Source of the DNA: Gammaproteobacteria bacterium
GTDB lineage: Bacteria; Pseudomonadota; Gammaproteobacteria; Pseudomonadales; UBA7434
Direction of reading: 5' to 3'
Assembly (NCBI GenBank): GCA_024280785.1
Contig: JAJRPK010000188.1
Location: 1-17,266, forward strand
DNA: 17,266 nt
Shown piece after piece: positions 6,346-13,870 of this stretch (positions are counted from its first letter, which is position 1; every line of letters begins with the position of its first letter). The position numbers and the translations under genes were made by a program. Under the pieces are notes generated by a model. The model did not search any database and was not told the origin of the DNA. It was given only the letters and a program-made list of their open reading frames with translations.

Positions 6346-8061
6346 CTAGCGAATTTCATTAATTATGTAGTCGATGGCGTCATTAATAGGGATATCTGTA
6401 TTTTCTGTTGCTCGACGAGAGCGATATTCCAGCATGCCGCGTTCTAAGCCTTTATCACCGATTACCAAGCGATGTGGAATGCCGATTAATTCCATATCGG
6501 CAAATTTGACGCCGGGCCTTCCATCTCTATCGTCTAACAGGACATCTATATTGTTATCGAGACATTGCTGATAAAGCTTTTCAGCCAGCTCTTGTACGGC
6601 GGGTGACTTTTTCATATTGATAGGTATCAGTACAAGCTGAAAGGGGGCTATAGCGGACGGCCATATAATGCCGTTGTCATCATAGTTTTGTTCGATTGCC
6701 GCGGCCATGACTCTTGATACACCAATTCCATAACAACCCATAAACACCGTCTGACTTTTGCCCTTTTCATCGAGCACGGTGGCTTTTAGAGCCTCACTAT
6801 ATTTTTGACCGAGTTGAAAAATATGGCCTACTTCGATACCGCGTTTAATCATTAATTCACCTTGACCATCGGGGCTTGGGTCGCCGTTGACGACGCAGCG
6901 AATGTCAGTGACTAAATCAGGCTTAGCATCGCGACCCCATTGTGTGCCAGTGTAATGAAAACCGTCCTTGTTAGCGCCACAAAAAAAATTCGTTAGAGCG
7001 GCCGCGGCGTGATCTACGATAGTAGGTATTTTGAGGTTGACGGGGCCAATCGAGCCTGAGCCGCAGTCAAGGCTAGCCAATATTTCTTCTTCGCTTGCCA
7101 GTGTTAACGGGGTGGCAACCAAGTCGAGTTTTTCTACTTTAATTTCATTCAATTGATGGTCGCCGCGCAATACTAAAGCTATCAGTGGCGATGAGCTAAA
7201 TTTTACGTCGGCGTTTACAATTAAGGTTTTTACTGTCTTCTCAGCACTAACGTTGAGATGATCGACGACCTCGGCAATAGATTTAACCTGTGGCGTGGCA
7301 ATTTCTGTTAATTCTGTGGGGTCCTCTTTAGAGGGATTGGGCGGCAGTGCTTCGGATTGTTCTACATTGGCGGCATAGTCACTGCTGTTACTAAACGCTA
7401 TATCGTCTTCGCCGGAATCAGCCAGGACATGAAACTCATGGCTTGTGCTGCCGCCAATCGACCCCGTATCGGCAATCACCGCACGAAAGTTAAGGCCGAT
7501 ACGGGTAAATATCGAAGTATACGTGCTGTGCATCACCTGATAGCTTTGTTCCAGCGATTCTTGATTTACGTGGAATGAGTAAGCATCTTTCATGATAAAT
7601 TCCCGGGCTCGCATGACGCCAAAGCGAGGTCGAATTTCGTCGCGAAACTTACTTTGAATTTGATAAAGGTTAATAGGTAATTGTTTATAGCTGTGAATTT
7701 CATTACGGACTAAATCGGTAATCACTTCTTCGTGTGTTGGCCCTAGGCAAAAAGCACGCTTGTGGCGGTCGTGAATGCGTAACAGCTCTGCTCCGTACTG
7801 ATTCCAGCGGCCAGACTCTTCCCACAGTTCCGCAGGTTGGACCATGGGCATTAGCATTTCTTGCGCACCACTTTTGTTCATTTCTTCTCGGACGATAGCT
7901 TCAATTTTTCGCAGCACTCTGAGTCCTAGCGGCAGCCAAGTATAAAGGCCCGAAGCCAACTTTCTAATCATACCGGCACGGAGCATGAGTTGGTGGCTGA
8001 TCACCTCTGCTTCTGCAGGAGTTTCTTTTAATGTGGATATCAATAGTTGGCTTGTGCGCAT
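6346..8061 (-). CDS. proS: Prolyl-tRNA synthetase, bacterial type with editing domain
   Basis: This 571-residue class II synthetase charges tRNA-Pro with proline in the cytoplasm, and its length matches the bacterial form. It starts MRTSQLLISTLKETPAEAEV, as in E. coli. Motif 2 is seen as FRDEIRPRFGVMRAREFIMK (139–158) and motif 3 as GCYGIGVSRVMAAAIEQ (442–458). Between them lies the INS insertion (about 225–405), which deacylates Ala-tRNA-Pro; K278 in EKTVKTLIV corresponds to the key editing lysine. The C-terminal anticodon-binding domain includes LLDDRDGRPGVKFADMELIG. The upstream ribosome site is weak. It is followed by the transglycosylase gene. No promoter could be assigned in the gap to the HU terminator. 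Confidence 0.97.
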   Translation of the reverse strand: MRTSQLLISTLKETPAEAEVISHQLMLRAGMIRKLASGLYTWLPLGLRVLRKIEAIVREEMNKSGAQEMLMPMVQPAELWEESGRWNQYGAELLRIHDRHKRAFCLGPTHEEVITDLVRNEIHSYKQLPINLYQIQSKFRDEIRPRFGVMRAREFIMKDAYSFHVNQESLEQSYQVMHSTYTSIFTRIGLNFRAVIADTGSIGGSTSHEFHVLADSGEDDIAFSNSSDYAANVEQSEALPPNPSKEDPTELTEIATPQVKSIAEVVDHLNVSAEKTVKTLIVNADVKFSSSPLIALVLRGDHQLNEIKVEKLDLVATPLTLASEEEILASLDCGSGSIGPVNLKIPTIVDHAAAALTNFFCGANKDGFHYTGTQWGRDAKPDLVTDIRCVVNGDPSPDGQGELMIKRGIEVGHIFQLGQKYSEALKATVLDEKGKSQTVFMGCYGIGVSRVMAAAIEQNYDDNGIIWPSAIAPFQLVLIPINMKKSPAVQELAEKLYQQCLDNNIDVLLDDRDGRPGVKFADMELIGIPHRLVIGDKGLERGMLEYRSRRATENTDIPINDAIDYIINEIR

Positions 8062-8225
8062 AAAATTTTCTACTTGTTGTGGCAGAATTGTGGCGGAGAA
8101 TTATTTCTTTAATGAAAATAAAAGATGTAACAAGGGTCGTCATGGTTCGGTTCTTGGGGGAAAGGCCGCTGGCTATCAGATTCTGTGAACGGAGCCCTGG
8201 AATAAATGGATAATTGAGGCGAAAC

Positions 8226-8261
8226 AAAAACCAGGGCTGGAAAATCCGCGCCCCGGTTTTT
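8226..8261 (-). terminator. Intrinsic terminator of the HU-family gene
   Basis: The arms AAAAACCAGGGC (8226–8237) and GCCCCGGTTTTT (8250–8261) form a 12-bp stem around a 12-nt loop. The one mismatch in the DNA (A8233/C8254) becomes a G·U pair in RNA made from the minus strand. That RNA also ends in a U-run, so termination is predicted to act on minus-strand transcription coming from the HU gene about 75 bp upstream. Confidence 0.75.
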
Positions 8262-8337
8262 GGATTTTCGTATTAGAGAACGCCAAGAAAAACAAAAGGT
8301 ATTCTAAAATAACGATAGCTGTTCAATTTGAACTAAA

Positions 8338-8730
8338 TTAGACAGCCATTTCTTTCAGTTTCTTTAATGGGCGGACTTTCACTTGAATGCTTGCGGGTTT
8401 GGCTTTAAACATGGTTTCTTCGCCAGTGAATGGGTTAATACCCTTGCGAGCCTTACGGGCAGGCTTTTTCACGGTCAAAATTTTCATCATGCCAGGCAGA
8501 ACAAACTCGCCACAGGCGCGTTTTTTGATGTGCCTTTCGATCAATGATGACAATTCATCGATGACCGCACCTACTTGCTTACGGCTAAGATCCGTTGATT
8601 CTGCAATTTCAGTTAAGATTTGAGTTTTACTGTAGCGTGCGGTGATTGCCTTTCCAGCAGCAGGCTTTGCAGCCGCTTTAGTTGCCTTTTTGGCAGGACG
8701 TTTTTTAGCAGCAGATTTTTTAGCAGCCAT
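8338..8730 (-). CDS. HU-family DNA-binding protein with Lys/Ala-rich N-terminal tail
   Basis: This 130-residue protein has two parts. Residues 1–28 are a low-complexity Lys/Ala/Pro tail (AAKKSAAKKRPAKKATKAAAK), like the tails of histone H1-type bacterial proteins. Residues about 32–122 form an HU/IHF domain, with the helical part SKTQILTEIAESTDLSRKQV and the DNA-bending arm around KARKGINPFTGEE, where P100 is the intercalating proline. The expected role is nucleoid DNA bending and compaction, with the basic tail adding non-specific binding. An excellent ribosome site, GAGGAGC, lies 4 nt before the ATG. The gene is monocistronic with its own promoter and terminator. The standard short HU is about 90 residues, so this is a tailed paralogue; which HU class it represents cannot be told from this alone. 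Confidence 0.92.
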   Translation of the reverse strand: MAAKKSAAKKRPAKKATKAAAKPAAGKAITARYSKTQILTEIAESTDLSRKQVGAVIDELSSLIERHIKKRACGEFVLPGMMKILTVKKPARKARKGINPFTGEETMFKAKPASIQVKVRPLKKLKEMAV

Positions 8731-8820
8731 GGTTGCTCCTCATATGTTCAGTTAATGCAGATTCTTAAGTTCAGCTTGCGCTGGGTTTGTTTGTGCCATA
8801 CTTTGACTGCGCACCTTAGC

Positions 8821-8856
8821 AAAATAAGCTGTAAAAATAGGCTTATTTTAAAATAA
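8821..8856. promoter_or_regulatory. AT-rich palindromes overlapping the HU promoter
   Basis: AAAATAAGC (8821–8829) and GCTTATTTT (8841–8849) are a perfect 9-bp inverted repeat with an 11-nt spacer. It overlaps a second perfect palindrome, TTATTTTAAAATAA (8843–8856). Both cover the predicted -10 box and start site, a layout expected of an operator, possibly for autoregulation. No regulator is known. Confidence 0.45.
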
Positions 8857-8874
8857 AATAAAGTGCTAATTCAA
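8845..8874 (-). promoter_or_regulatory. Predicted sigma70 promoter of the HU-family gene
   Basis: On the minus strand TTGAAT (8874–8869) and TAAAAT (8850–8845) are separated by 18 nt, with 4/6 and 5/6 matches. The start of transcription would be near 8838, giving a leader of about 105 nt. Confidence 0.45.
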
Positions 8875-8885
8875 AGTTGTAAAAC

Positions 8886-9405
8886 AGCGTGGGTATATAT
8901 ATCTAAAAGAAGAAACTCTGGCAACAAAAAAAGGCCTTATTTTTACGGTTTTTTTGCATATATTGCGAATTATGTATCGATTTCGACAGCAATATTGAAT
9001 TTGTTCTATAACTGCGCTGGGAAAAGGGTTTTGGGTTGTTAGATTTCTATTAGAAACATTAGTAAATCAAATATCATTATTAGCCGATTCAGTGACTAGC
9101 GCTGGCACCAAATTCTTGAAAGTTAGAATTTGGCTTCATACTCCTTGTCTGTAGTGGGTCAGCTAGGACCCATTGGCGTCATACTCAGTTTGACAAACAA
9201 GGTAAATTCCATGGAAATCAAGCCGGCTAATGAGAAGATAAGTCCGAGAGTGACGAGGGTCCCCTTGTTTTAGGCGTATTGCCCGGCAAATATAAGCCTC
9301 GTGGTGATAAAGCCGAGGGTTTATGAGGGTTGGGTTATTGTGATCACAGTTGTTACGGTCACTGGATAGCAGTTGACTTTACTCTTAGAGACATAAATTC
9401 GGGAT
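8886..9405. other. Gene-free region with several inverted repeats
   Basis: No convincing gene is seen here. Visible items are an A-run/T-run stretch at 8925–8956, a perfect 9-bp hairpin CCAAATTCT/AGAATTTGG (9108–9116 and 9125–9133, 8-nt loop), a perfect 6-bp hairpin TGGGTC/GACCCA (9155–9160 and 9167–9172), flanking arms CCTTGT (9143–9148) and ACAAGG (9197–9202) that could enclose it, and a palindrome TGTGATCACA (9339–9348). A 20-codon reading frame (9211–9273) has an AAGG 8 nt before its ATG but is too short to call. Confidence 0.6.
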
Positions 9406-9434
9406 TTAACCAGATAAGCAACATAGAGTATAAT
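9406..9434 (+). promoter_or_regulatory. Strong sigma70-type promoter upstream of fmdB–aspS
   Basis: A perfect TATAAT (9429–9434) lies 17 nt after TTAACC (9406–9411, 4/6 match). Transcription would start near 9441. It points toward fmdB–aspS, about 290 nt away, and is the clearest promoter in the window. Confidence 0.65.
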
Positions 9435-9440
9435 ACCGCT

Positions 9441-9732
9441 CGCTTAACGCATGGACGCCGAGATATAAACTCAATTGATAGTTTTACCGTGTACGGTTCT
9501 TTCCCGTCTTACCGAACCAGAAATTCACTGAGTGAACTCCTTTAGATAGAAGCCAAAGGTACGTTGTCATTGGCTTCTAAGACGTTTCTATTTCCTAGAG
9601 AACTTGAAACTGTCGAATTTCAAGAGATGGTGATGCGCCTAGAATTGATGGCGAAAAGTTGCAATTAAAAGTAAATGAAATTTTGTGTAGTACGATAATT
9701 TAAATTTTAGAATGTGTGGAGAGCTACTCGTT
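9441..9732 (+). ncRNA. Hairpin-rich leader or possible small RNA before fmdB
   Basis: Between the promoter and the fmdB start lie an ACCGT/ACGGT hairpin (9486–9497), a 13-bp palindrome TTCACTGAGTGAA (9524–9536), a perfect 10-bp stem TAGAAGCCAA/TTGGCTTCTA (9547–9556 and 9570–9579) and a perfect 7-bp stem CTTGAAA/TTTCAAG (9603–9609 and 9618–9624). No T-tract follows the stems, so an internal intrinsic terminator is not obvious. It does not resemble a riboswitch or RNA family that I recognise. It may be a long 5' leader or an independent small RNA. Confidence 0.35.
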
Positions 9733-10074
9733 ATGCCGATATATGAATACCAATGTGGGTCTTGCGATCATAAGATGGAAGCCCTACAAAAGATGGCTGA
9801 CGCCCCCTTAACTGATTGCCCGTCTTGTGGAAAATCAACTTTGACCAAGTTGGTTTCGGCTGCCGCATTTAAGTTAAAAGGGAGTGGTTGGTACGAGACG
9901 GATTTCAAAAATGCTAATAAGCCCGCAAATAATGATTCCGGTGGAAATGCTAACAAAGAGTCCTCATCGGCTAGCTCTGATGGTGCAAAATCGACTTCGA
10001 CAAAAGAGAGTTCAACCAAGAAGAGCTCGGGTTCTTCTGCTAGCTCTAGCAGTACTGCTAAGGCTAGTAACTAA
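9733..10074 (+). CDS. FmdB-family zinc-ribbon protein with Ser/Lys-rich tail
   Basis: This 113-residue protein is taken from the ATG at 9733, because the family begins MPIYEYQC. An in-frame ATG 21 bp upstream would add seven residues that do not fit the family. The N-terminal zinc ribbon has CxxC pairs C8/C11 and C29/C32, followed by the conserved FKLKGSGWYETDFK (about 43–56). The rest (from about residue 60) is low-complexity Ser/Thr/Lys/Ala and likely disordered. A GGAGAG ribosome site lies 9 nt before the start. The name comes from a formamidase regulator, but in bacteria of this kind the small fmdB-like gene commonly sits just before aspS, as here, and its role is not established. It probably shares a transcript with aspS, 120 bp downstream. 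Confidence 0.85.
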   Translation: MPIYEYQCGSCDHKMEALQKMADAPLTDCPSCGKSTLTKLVSAAAFKLKGSGWYETDFKNANKPANNDSGGNANKESSSASSDGAKSTSTKESSTKKSSGSSASSSSTAKASN

Positions 10075-10194
10075 TATAGCTATAGCCACGTCGATGGCAA
10101 AGCTGTTTTTGCTTAGTATGAAATTAGCAGTCATTATTACGCGACGTATCATAAGACCAGACATTAATTACGATAGATTTAATAAGAGGTTTCC

Positions 10195-12039
10195 TTGACA
10201 GATTTAACCAGCAATTTCGGTAAAAGTGCTCAACGCAGCAATTATTGCGGGCAGATTAACCGAGACCAAGTAGGCAGTGAAGTTTCACTTTGTGGTTGGG
10301 TCGATCGCCGCCGCGATCACGGTGGAGTTATATTTATTGATTTACGCGATCGCGAGGGCATTGTGCAAGTCGTTTTCGATCCCGATGCGGGGGAGCATTT
10401 TGCGTTAGCTGACAAAGTGCGCGGAGAATATGTTCTGCAAGTGACAGGTGTTGTTAGAGCTCGCTCTGACGAAACGATTAATCCCGAGATGGTGACTGGA
10501 GAAGTCGAGATTTACGCCAAGTCGTTAGAAATTCTGAATGCGGCTGAAACGCCTCCGTTTCAGTTAGATGAATTTACCAATGTGAGTGAGGATATTCGCC
10601 TTAAACATCGTTATTTAGATTTACGCCGCAGCGATATGCAGCAGAAGCTGCGCATGCGCTCGCAGGTTTCAACCTTGATTCGTAGTTTTCTAGATCGCGA
10701 AGGTTTTTTTGATATAGAAACCCCTATTCTTACGCGCGCTACGCCAGAAGGGGCGCGAGATTACCTGGTTCCCAGTCGGACACACGAAGGAAAATTTTTC
10801 GCCTTACCGCAGTCACCGCAACTGTTCAAACAATTACTGATGGTTTCGGGATTTGATCGATACTACCAAATCGCTCGATGCTTTCGGGATGAAGACCTGC
10901 GAGCTGATCGACAGCCCGAGTTCACTCAAATCGACATTGAAACATCGTTTTTAAATCAAGATGAAATCATGGGCATTGCAGAACGGCTGATTACCGAGGT
11001 ATTTGCCGAAGTTCTCGATGTTAAGTTCGACGCTTTTGCTAAAATGCCTTACGCCGAGGCCATGCGAGATTACGGTAGCGACAAACCGGATTTGCGTATC
11101 CCGCTAAAATTGGTAGACGTTAGCGACTTAATGGCAGTGGTAGACTTTAAAGTATTTAACGGTCCTGCGAACGACCCCGAGGGACGCGTAGCCGCGTTAA
11201 AAGTACCCGGTGGCAGCAAGATAAGCCGCAAAGAAATTGACGGTTACACCAAGTTTGTGAGTATTTATGGTGCTAGAGGTTTGGCGTGGGTCAAAGTGAA
11301 CGATCTAGCCGCCGGCGTTGAAGGTTTGCAATCGCCGATCCTCAAGTTTATGCCAGATGAAACAGTTATGGTATTGATGGAGCGATTAGAGGCTAACGAT
11401 GGCGATATCATTTTCTTTGGCGCCGATAAAACGAATGTGGTGAATGAAGCATTAGGGGCGTTGCGCTGCAAATTGGGTGAAGACCTTAACTTGTATACTT
11501 GTGAGTGGGCGCCATTATGGGTAGTTGATTTTCCAATGTTTGAAAAAGATGATGCGGGTGGCTGGACAGCGTTGCATCATCCGTTTACTGCCCCATCGTG
11601 CACTCCGGCAGAGCTTCAAGCGGACCCTGGTAATGCTTTATCGTTAGCCTATGATGTTGTACTCAACGGTACTGAAATGGGCGGTGGCTCTATTCGTATT
11701 CATCAGGCCGAAATGCAATCGGTAGTGTTTTCTTTGCTCGGTATTGATAGCGAGCAGGCGCAAGAAAAATTTGGCTTTTTACTCGATGCGTTAAAATATG
11801 GTGCGCCGCCGCATGGGGGCTTAGCATTTGGTCTCGATCGATTGGTGATGCTGATGACAGGGGCAAGCTCCATTCGTGACGTTATCGCTTTTCCAAAAAC
11901 GCAATCAGCAGCTTGTGTGATGACTGAGGCGCCGGGTGTTGCCGATAATAAACAACTGCGCGAACTTAATATAAAGCTGCGACACAAAGAGGCCTCGGTG
12001 GCAAAAGAACTGCATGCTGGCGAAGAGCCCTTAGCTTAA
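10195..12039 (+). CDS. aspS: Aspartyl-tRNA synthetase, probably non-discriminating, TTG start
   Basis: This 614-residue class IIb synthetase is slightly longer than the usual 590. It shows an N-terminal OB-fold anticodon domain (about 15–120), motif 2 FRDEDLRADRQPEFTQ (230–245), the QSPQ loop (206–209), a GAD insertion domain (about 300–440) and motif 3 GLAFGLDRL with R549. No in-frame ATG lies near the start. The TTG is supported by AAGAGGT about 4 nt upstream and adds 12 residues before the family's usual SNYCGQ. H42, in RRRDHGG, matches the His of Pseudomonas-type enzymes that also charge tRNA-Asn; E. coli, with a discriminating enzyme, has Leu there. This suggests that aspartyl-tRNA-Asn is made and amidated by GatCAB, which is inference. 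It lies downstream of fmdB and upstream of yebC. Confidence 0.97.
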   Translation: MTDLTSNFGKSAQRSNYCGQINRDQVGSEVSLCGWVDRRRDHGGVIFIDLRDREGIVQVVFDPDAGEHFALADKVRGEYVLQVTGVVRARSDETINPEMVTGEVEIYAKSLEILNAAETPPFQLDEFTNVSEDIRLKHRYLDLRRSDMQQKLRMRSQVSTLIRSFLDREGFFDIETPILTRATPEGARDYLVPSRTHEGKFFALPQSPQLFKQLLMVSGFDRYYQIARCFRDEDLRADRQPEFTQIDIETSFLNQDEIMGIAERLITEVFAEVLDVKFDAFAKMPYAEAMRDYGSDKPDLRIPLKLVDVSDLMAVVDFKVFNGPANDPEGRVAALKVPGGSKISRKEIDGYTKFVSIYGARGLAWVKVNDLAAGVEGLQSPILKFMPDETVMVLMERLEANDGDIIFFGADKTNVVNEALGALRCKLGEDLNLYTCEWAPLWVVDFPMFEKDDAGGWTALHHPFTAPSCTPAELQADPGNALSLAYDVVLNGTEMGGGSIRIHQAEMQSVVFSLLGIDSEQAQEKFGFLLDALKYGAPPHGGLAFGLDRLVMLMTGASSIRDVIAFPKTQSAACVMTEAPGVADNKQLRELNIKLRHKEASVAKELHAGEEPLA

Positions 12040-12067
12040 TGGAGCCTTCCGCTTAATGGAGCCCTCA
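12034..12067 (+). repeat. 17-bp tandem duplication across the aspS stop codon
   Basis: GCTTAATGGAGCC occurs at 12034–12046 and again at 12051–12063, in two 17-bp units followed by a partial third (GCTTATT). The first copy contains the aspS stop codon TAA. It looks like a recent small duplication; no regulatory role is evident. Confidence 0.6.
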
Positions 12068-12157
12068 GCTTATTCTTCGGCCCGATATAGTCATTCGTTT
12101 TAATACCGTTGATGGTTTTTACCAGCGAGTACCGTTTAAAGAGTAATGGAGTAGAAC

Positions 12158-12904
12158 ATGGCAGGTCATAGTAAGTGGGCCAATATTAAGCACCGAAAGG
12201 CGGCGCAGGATGCCAAACGGGGCAAGGTTTTCACCAAGATCATTCGCGAAATTGTCATTGCCGCGCGTCACGGTGGGCCTAACGCCGATGATAATCCCAG
12301 GTTACGGGCGGTTATCGACAAAGCTCTCGGCGCAAATATGAAGCGCGATACCATTGATAAAGCGATAGCTCGCGGTGCCGGTAATGACGAAGCCGATAAT
12401 ATGGAGGAGCTCACCTACGAGGGTTACGGGGCAGGGGGTGTCGCGATATTAGTAGAGTGCATGACCGATAACCGCAATCGAACCGTCGGCGAAGTTCGTC
12501 ACGCTTTTACCAAGCGGGGTGGAAATCTGGGCACAGATGGTTCGGTGGCTTATTTATTTACTCGAACCGGTCAGATGTTTTTTGCTCCGGGTACTGATGA
12601 AGAAGCGGTTATGGATGCGGCAATAGAGGCGGGTGCTGACGACGTGGTGTCACACGATGACGGTTCAATAGAAGTTTTAACGCCTTGGGAGAACTTTCTC
12701 ACGATTAAAGATAGTTTAGTGGCAGCAGGTTTTACCCCGGAAACGGGTGAAGTGGCAATGATAGCGTCCTTAAAAGTCGAGCAAGACTTGCCGTCGGCTG
12801 AAAAAATCATCGGATTAATTGACGCGTTAGAAGATCTCGATGACGTCCAAAACGTTTATACTAATGCCGATTTTCCCGATTCTGTACTTGACCAGTTAAT
12901 GTAG
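12158..12904 (+). CDS. yebC: YebC/PmpR-family protein
   Basis: This 248-residue protein matches the full family length. It starts MAGHSKWANIKHRKAAQDAK and continues with KRGKVFTKIIREI, AIARGAGNDEADNMEELTYE and YGAGGVAILVECMTDNRNRT, all family hallmarks of the three-domain YebC fold. Members were first described as transcriptional regulators such as PmpR of Pseudomonas quorum sensing. More recent work links YebC-type proteins to translation of difficult proline-rich stretches. Which role applies here cannot be decided from sequence. GGAG lies 6 nt before the ATG. Its place between aspS and ruvC is the standard one in this lineage. The acidic C-terminal part LIDALEDLDDVQNVYTNADF is also typical. 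Confidence 0.95.
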   Translation: MAGHSKWANIKHRKAAQDAKRGKVFTKIIREIVIAARHGGPNADDNPRLRAVIDKALGANMKRDTIDKAIARGAGNDEADNMEELTYEGYGAGGVAILVECMTDNRNRTVGEVRHAFTKRGGNLGTDGSVAYLFTRTGQMFFAPGTDEEAVMDAAIEAGADDVVSHDDGSIEVLTPWENFLTIKDSLVAAGFTPETGEVAMIASLKVEQDLPSAEKIIGLIDALEDLDDVQNVYTNADFPDSVLDQLM

Positions 12905-13295
12905 TGGTTGCGGGCTTAAGTAAAATAATAAGTTGCATTGTTCAAAAAATGATCTAATCTTAAGCTATGAAAGCTTGCTGACGGCATGGCGCTTCCTGGT
13001 TGGTACGTGCTGTTGGTGGGCTTCTTATGATAATCGAGGCAGATTGTCGATTTTGCGTATTCTGCAATAAATATAGGTTCAACTTCCCCCTTTTTCCTAA
13101 TCCTACCTGCTCGATAGGTCACCTTATTTAACCTGAAGTGGCTACTTTTGCCCGGATCCTCTTAGCTCTTAATTAGTACTGTAAATTTTGTTACTCAAGC
13201 AGATCATTTATCGGCTTGAAGGATAGGTTGGTGCAAATCAGTACGGGCTCGGTATAATCAATGGCTTTGTAATTAGGTGTCCGTTTATACATGTT
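12905..13295. other. Gap between yebC and ruvC without a convincing gene
   Basis: About 390 bp hold a GCTTAAG/CTTAAGC inverted repeat (12914–12920 and 12959–12965), a 6-bp hairpin AATCGA/TCGATT (13032–13037 and 13047–13052) followed by TT, which could be a weak yebC terminator, and a promoter near the right end. Short frames on both strands have no recognisable product. Confidence 0.6.
13228..13258 (+). promoter_or_regulatory. Possible promoter of ruvC
   Basis: A perfect TATAAT (13253–13258) follows TTGGTG (13228–13233) with a long 19-nt spacer. Transcription would start near 13265, about 30 nt before ruvC, and could drive ruvC-ruvA-ruvB-ybgC. Confidence 0.5.
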
Positions 13296-13787
13296 ATGAG
13301 TATTATTCTTGGTATTGATCCCGGTTCACGTACTACTGGCTACGGCGTTATTACTATGGGTGATGGTGGTACGCAGCCCTCGTACGTTGCTAGTGGTTGC
13401 ATTCGTTTGCCGCAAAAAGATCTTTCGACACGCTTAGGTATTATATTTTCTAGCATCGGTGAGCTCATAGCAGAGTTTTCGCCTGAACAAGCGGCCATCG
13501 AGCAAGTGTTCGTCGGTAAAAACGCAAATTCTGCGCTCAAGTTGGGTCATGCTCGTGGTGCTGCCATGCTAGCGATTTCCGTGGCCGATATTCCGCTGGC
13601 TGAATATGCTGCGCGTTCGGTGAAGCAAGCAGTAACCGGATCTGGAGCCGCCGACAAAATCCAGGTACAAGATATGATAGTCAGATTACTCAAGTTGAAT
13701 AAATCACCTGCCGAAGATGCCGCTGATGCTTTAGCGATTGCCCTTTGTCATGCCTATAGCGCCAAATTATTTGCCAAAGCTTTGTAA
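13296..13787 (+). CDS. ruvC: Crossover junction endodeoxyribonuclease RuvC
   Basis: This 163-residue nuclease cuts Holliday junctions symmetrically at the end of homologous recombination, acting as a dimer on junctions held by RuvAB. It starts MSIILGIDPGSRTTGYGVI. The four acidic catalytic residues are present: D8 in GIDPG, E69 in AIEQVFV, and D141 and D144 in EDAADALAIALCH. The middle segment VGKNANSALKLGHARGAAM is also characteristic. No clear ribosome site lies directly before the ATG. It is first in the ruvCAB cluster, 84 bp before ruvA. Confidence 0.97.
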   Translation: MSIILGIDPGSRTTGYGVITMGDGGTQPSYVASGCIRLPQKDLSTRLGIIFSSIGELIAEFSPEQAAIEQVFVGKNANSALKLGHARGAAMLAISVADIPLAEYAARSVKQAVTGSGAADKIQVQDMIVRLLKLNKSPAEDAADALAIALCHAYSAKLFAKAL

Positions 13788-13870
13788 ATTTGCTTGCTGG
13801 GTGGGTGATTGGGTTATCCGCAAGTGGTCTAATTGTTCGCTTAACCCTCAGTCTAAAGAGACATGCCTTT

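Noticed and set aside
7964..8227. 87-codon minus-strand frame overlapping the proS start
   Set aside because: It runs out of frame through the well-defined proS N-terminus and has no recognisable product.
8925..8956. A-run followed by T-run as an intrinsic terminator
   Set aside because: The GC part of the stem does not pair properly (GGCC against CGG with a bulge), and no gene ends there.
9211..9273. 20-codon frame with AAGG 8 nt before its ATG
   Set aside because: It is too short to distinguish from chance and has no familiar sequence; mentioned only as part of the gap description.
9339..9348. TGTGATCACA as a CRP (cAMP receptor) site
   Set aside because: The half sites match, but the 6-bp spacer needed between TGTGA and TCACA is missing.
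9330..9545. 71-codon plus-strand reading frame in the large gap
   Set aside because: It begins with TTG without a ribosome site, has no recognisable product, and contains the best promoter of the window inside it.
12916..13122. 68-codon minus-strand frame between yebC and ruvC
   Set aside because: No family resemblance, no good ribosome site, and it covers a hairpin that may end yebC transcription.
13027..13131. 34-codon plus-strand frame with three closely spaced cysteines
   Set aside because: The Cys spacing (CRFCVFC) is not a known zinc motif, the ribosome site is poor, and the frame is short.
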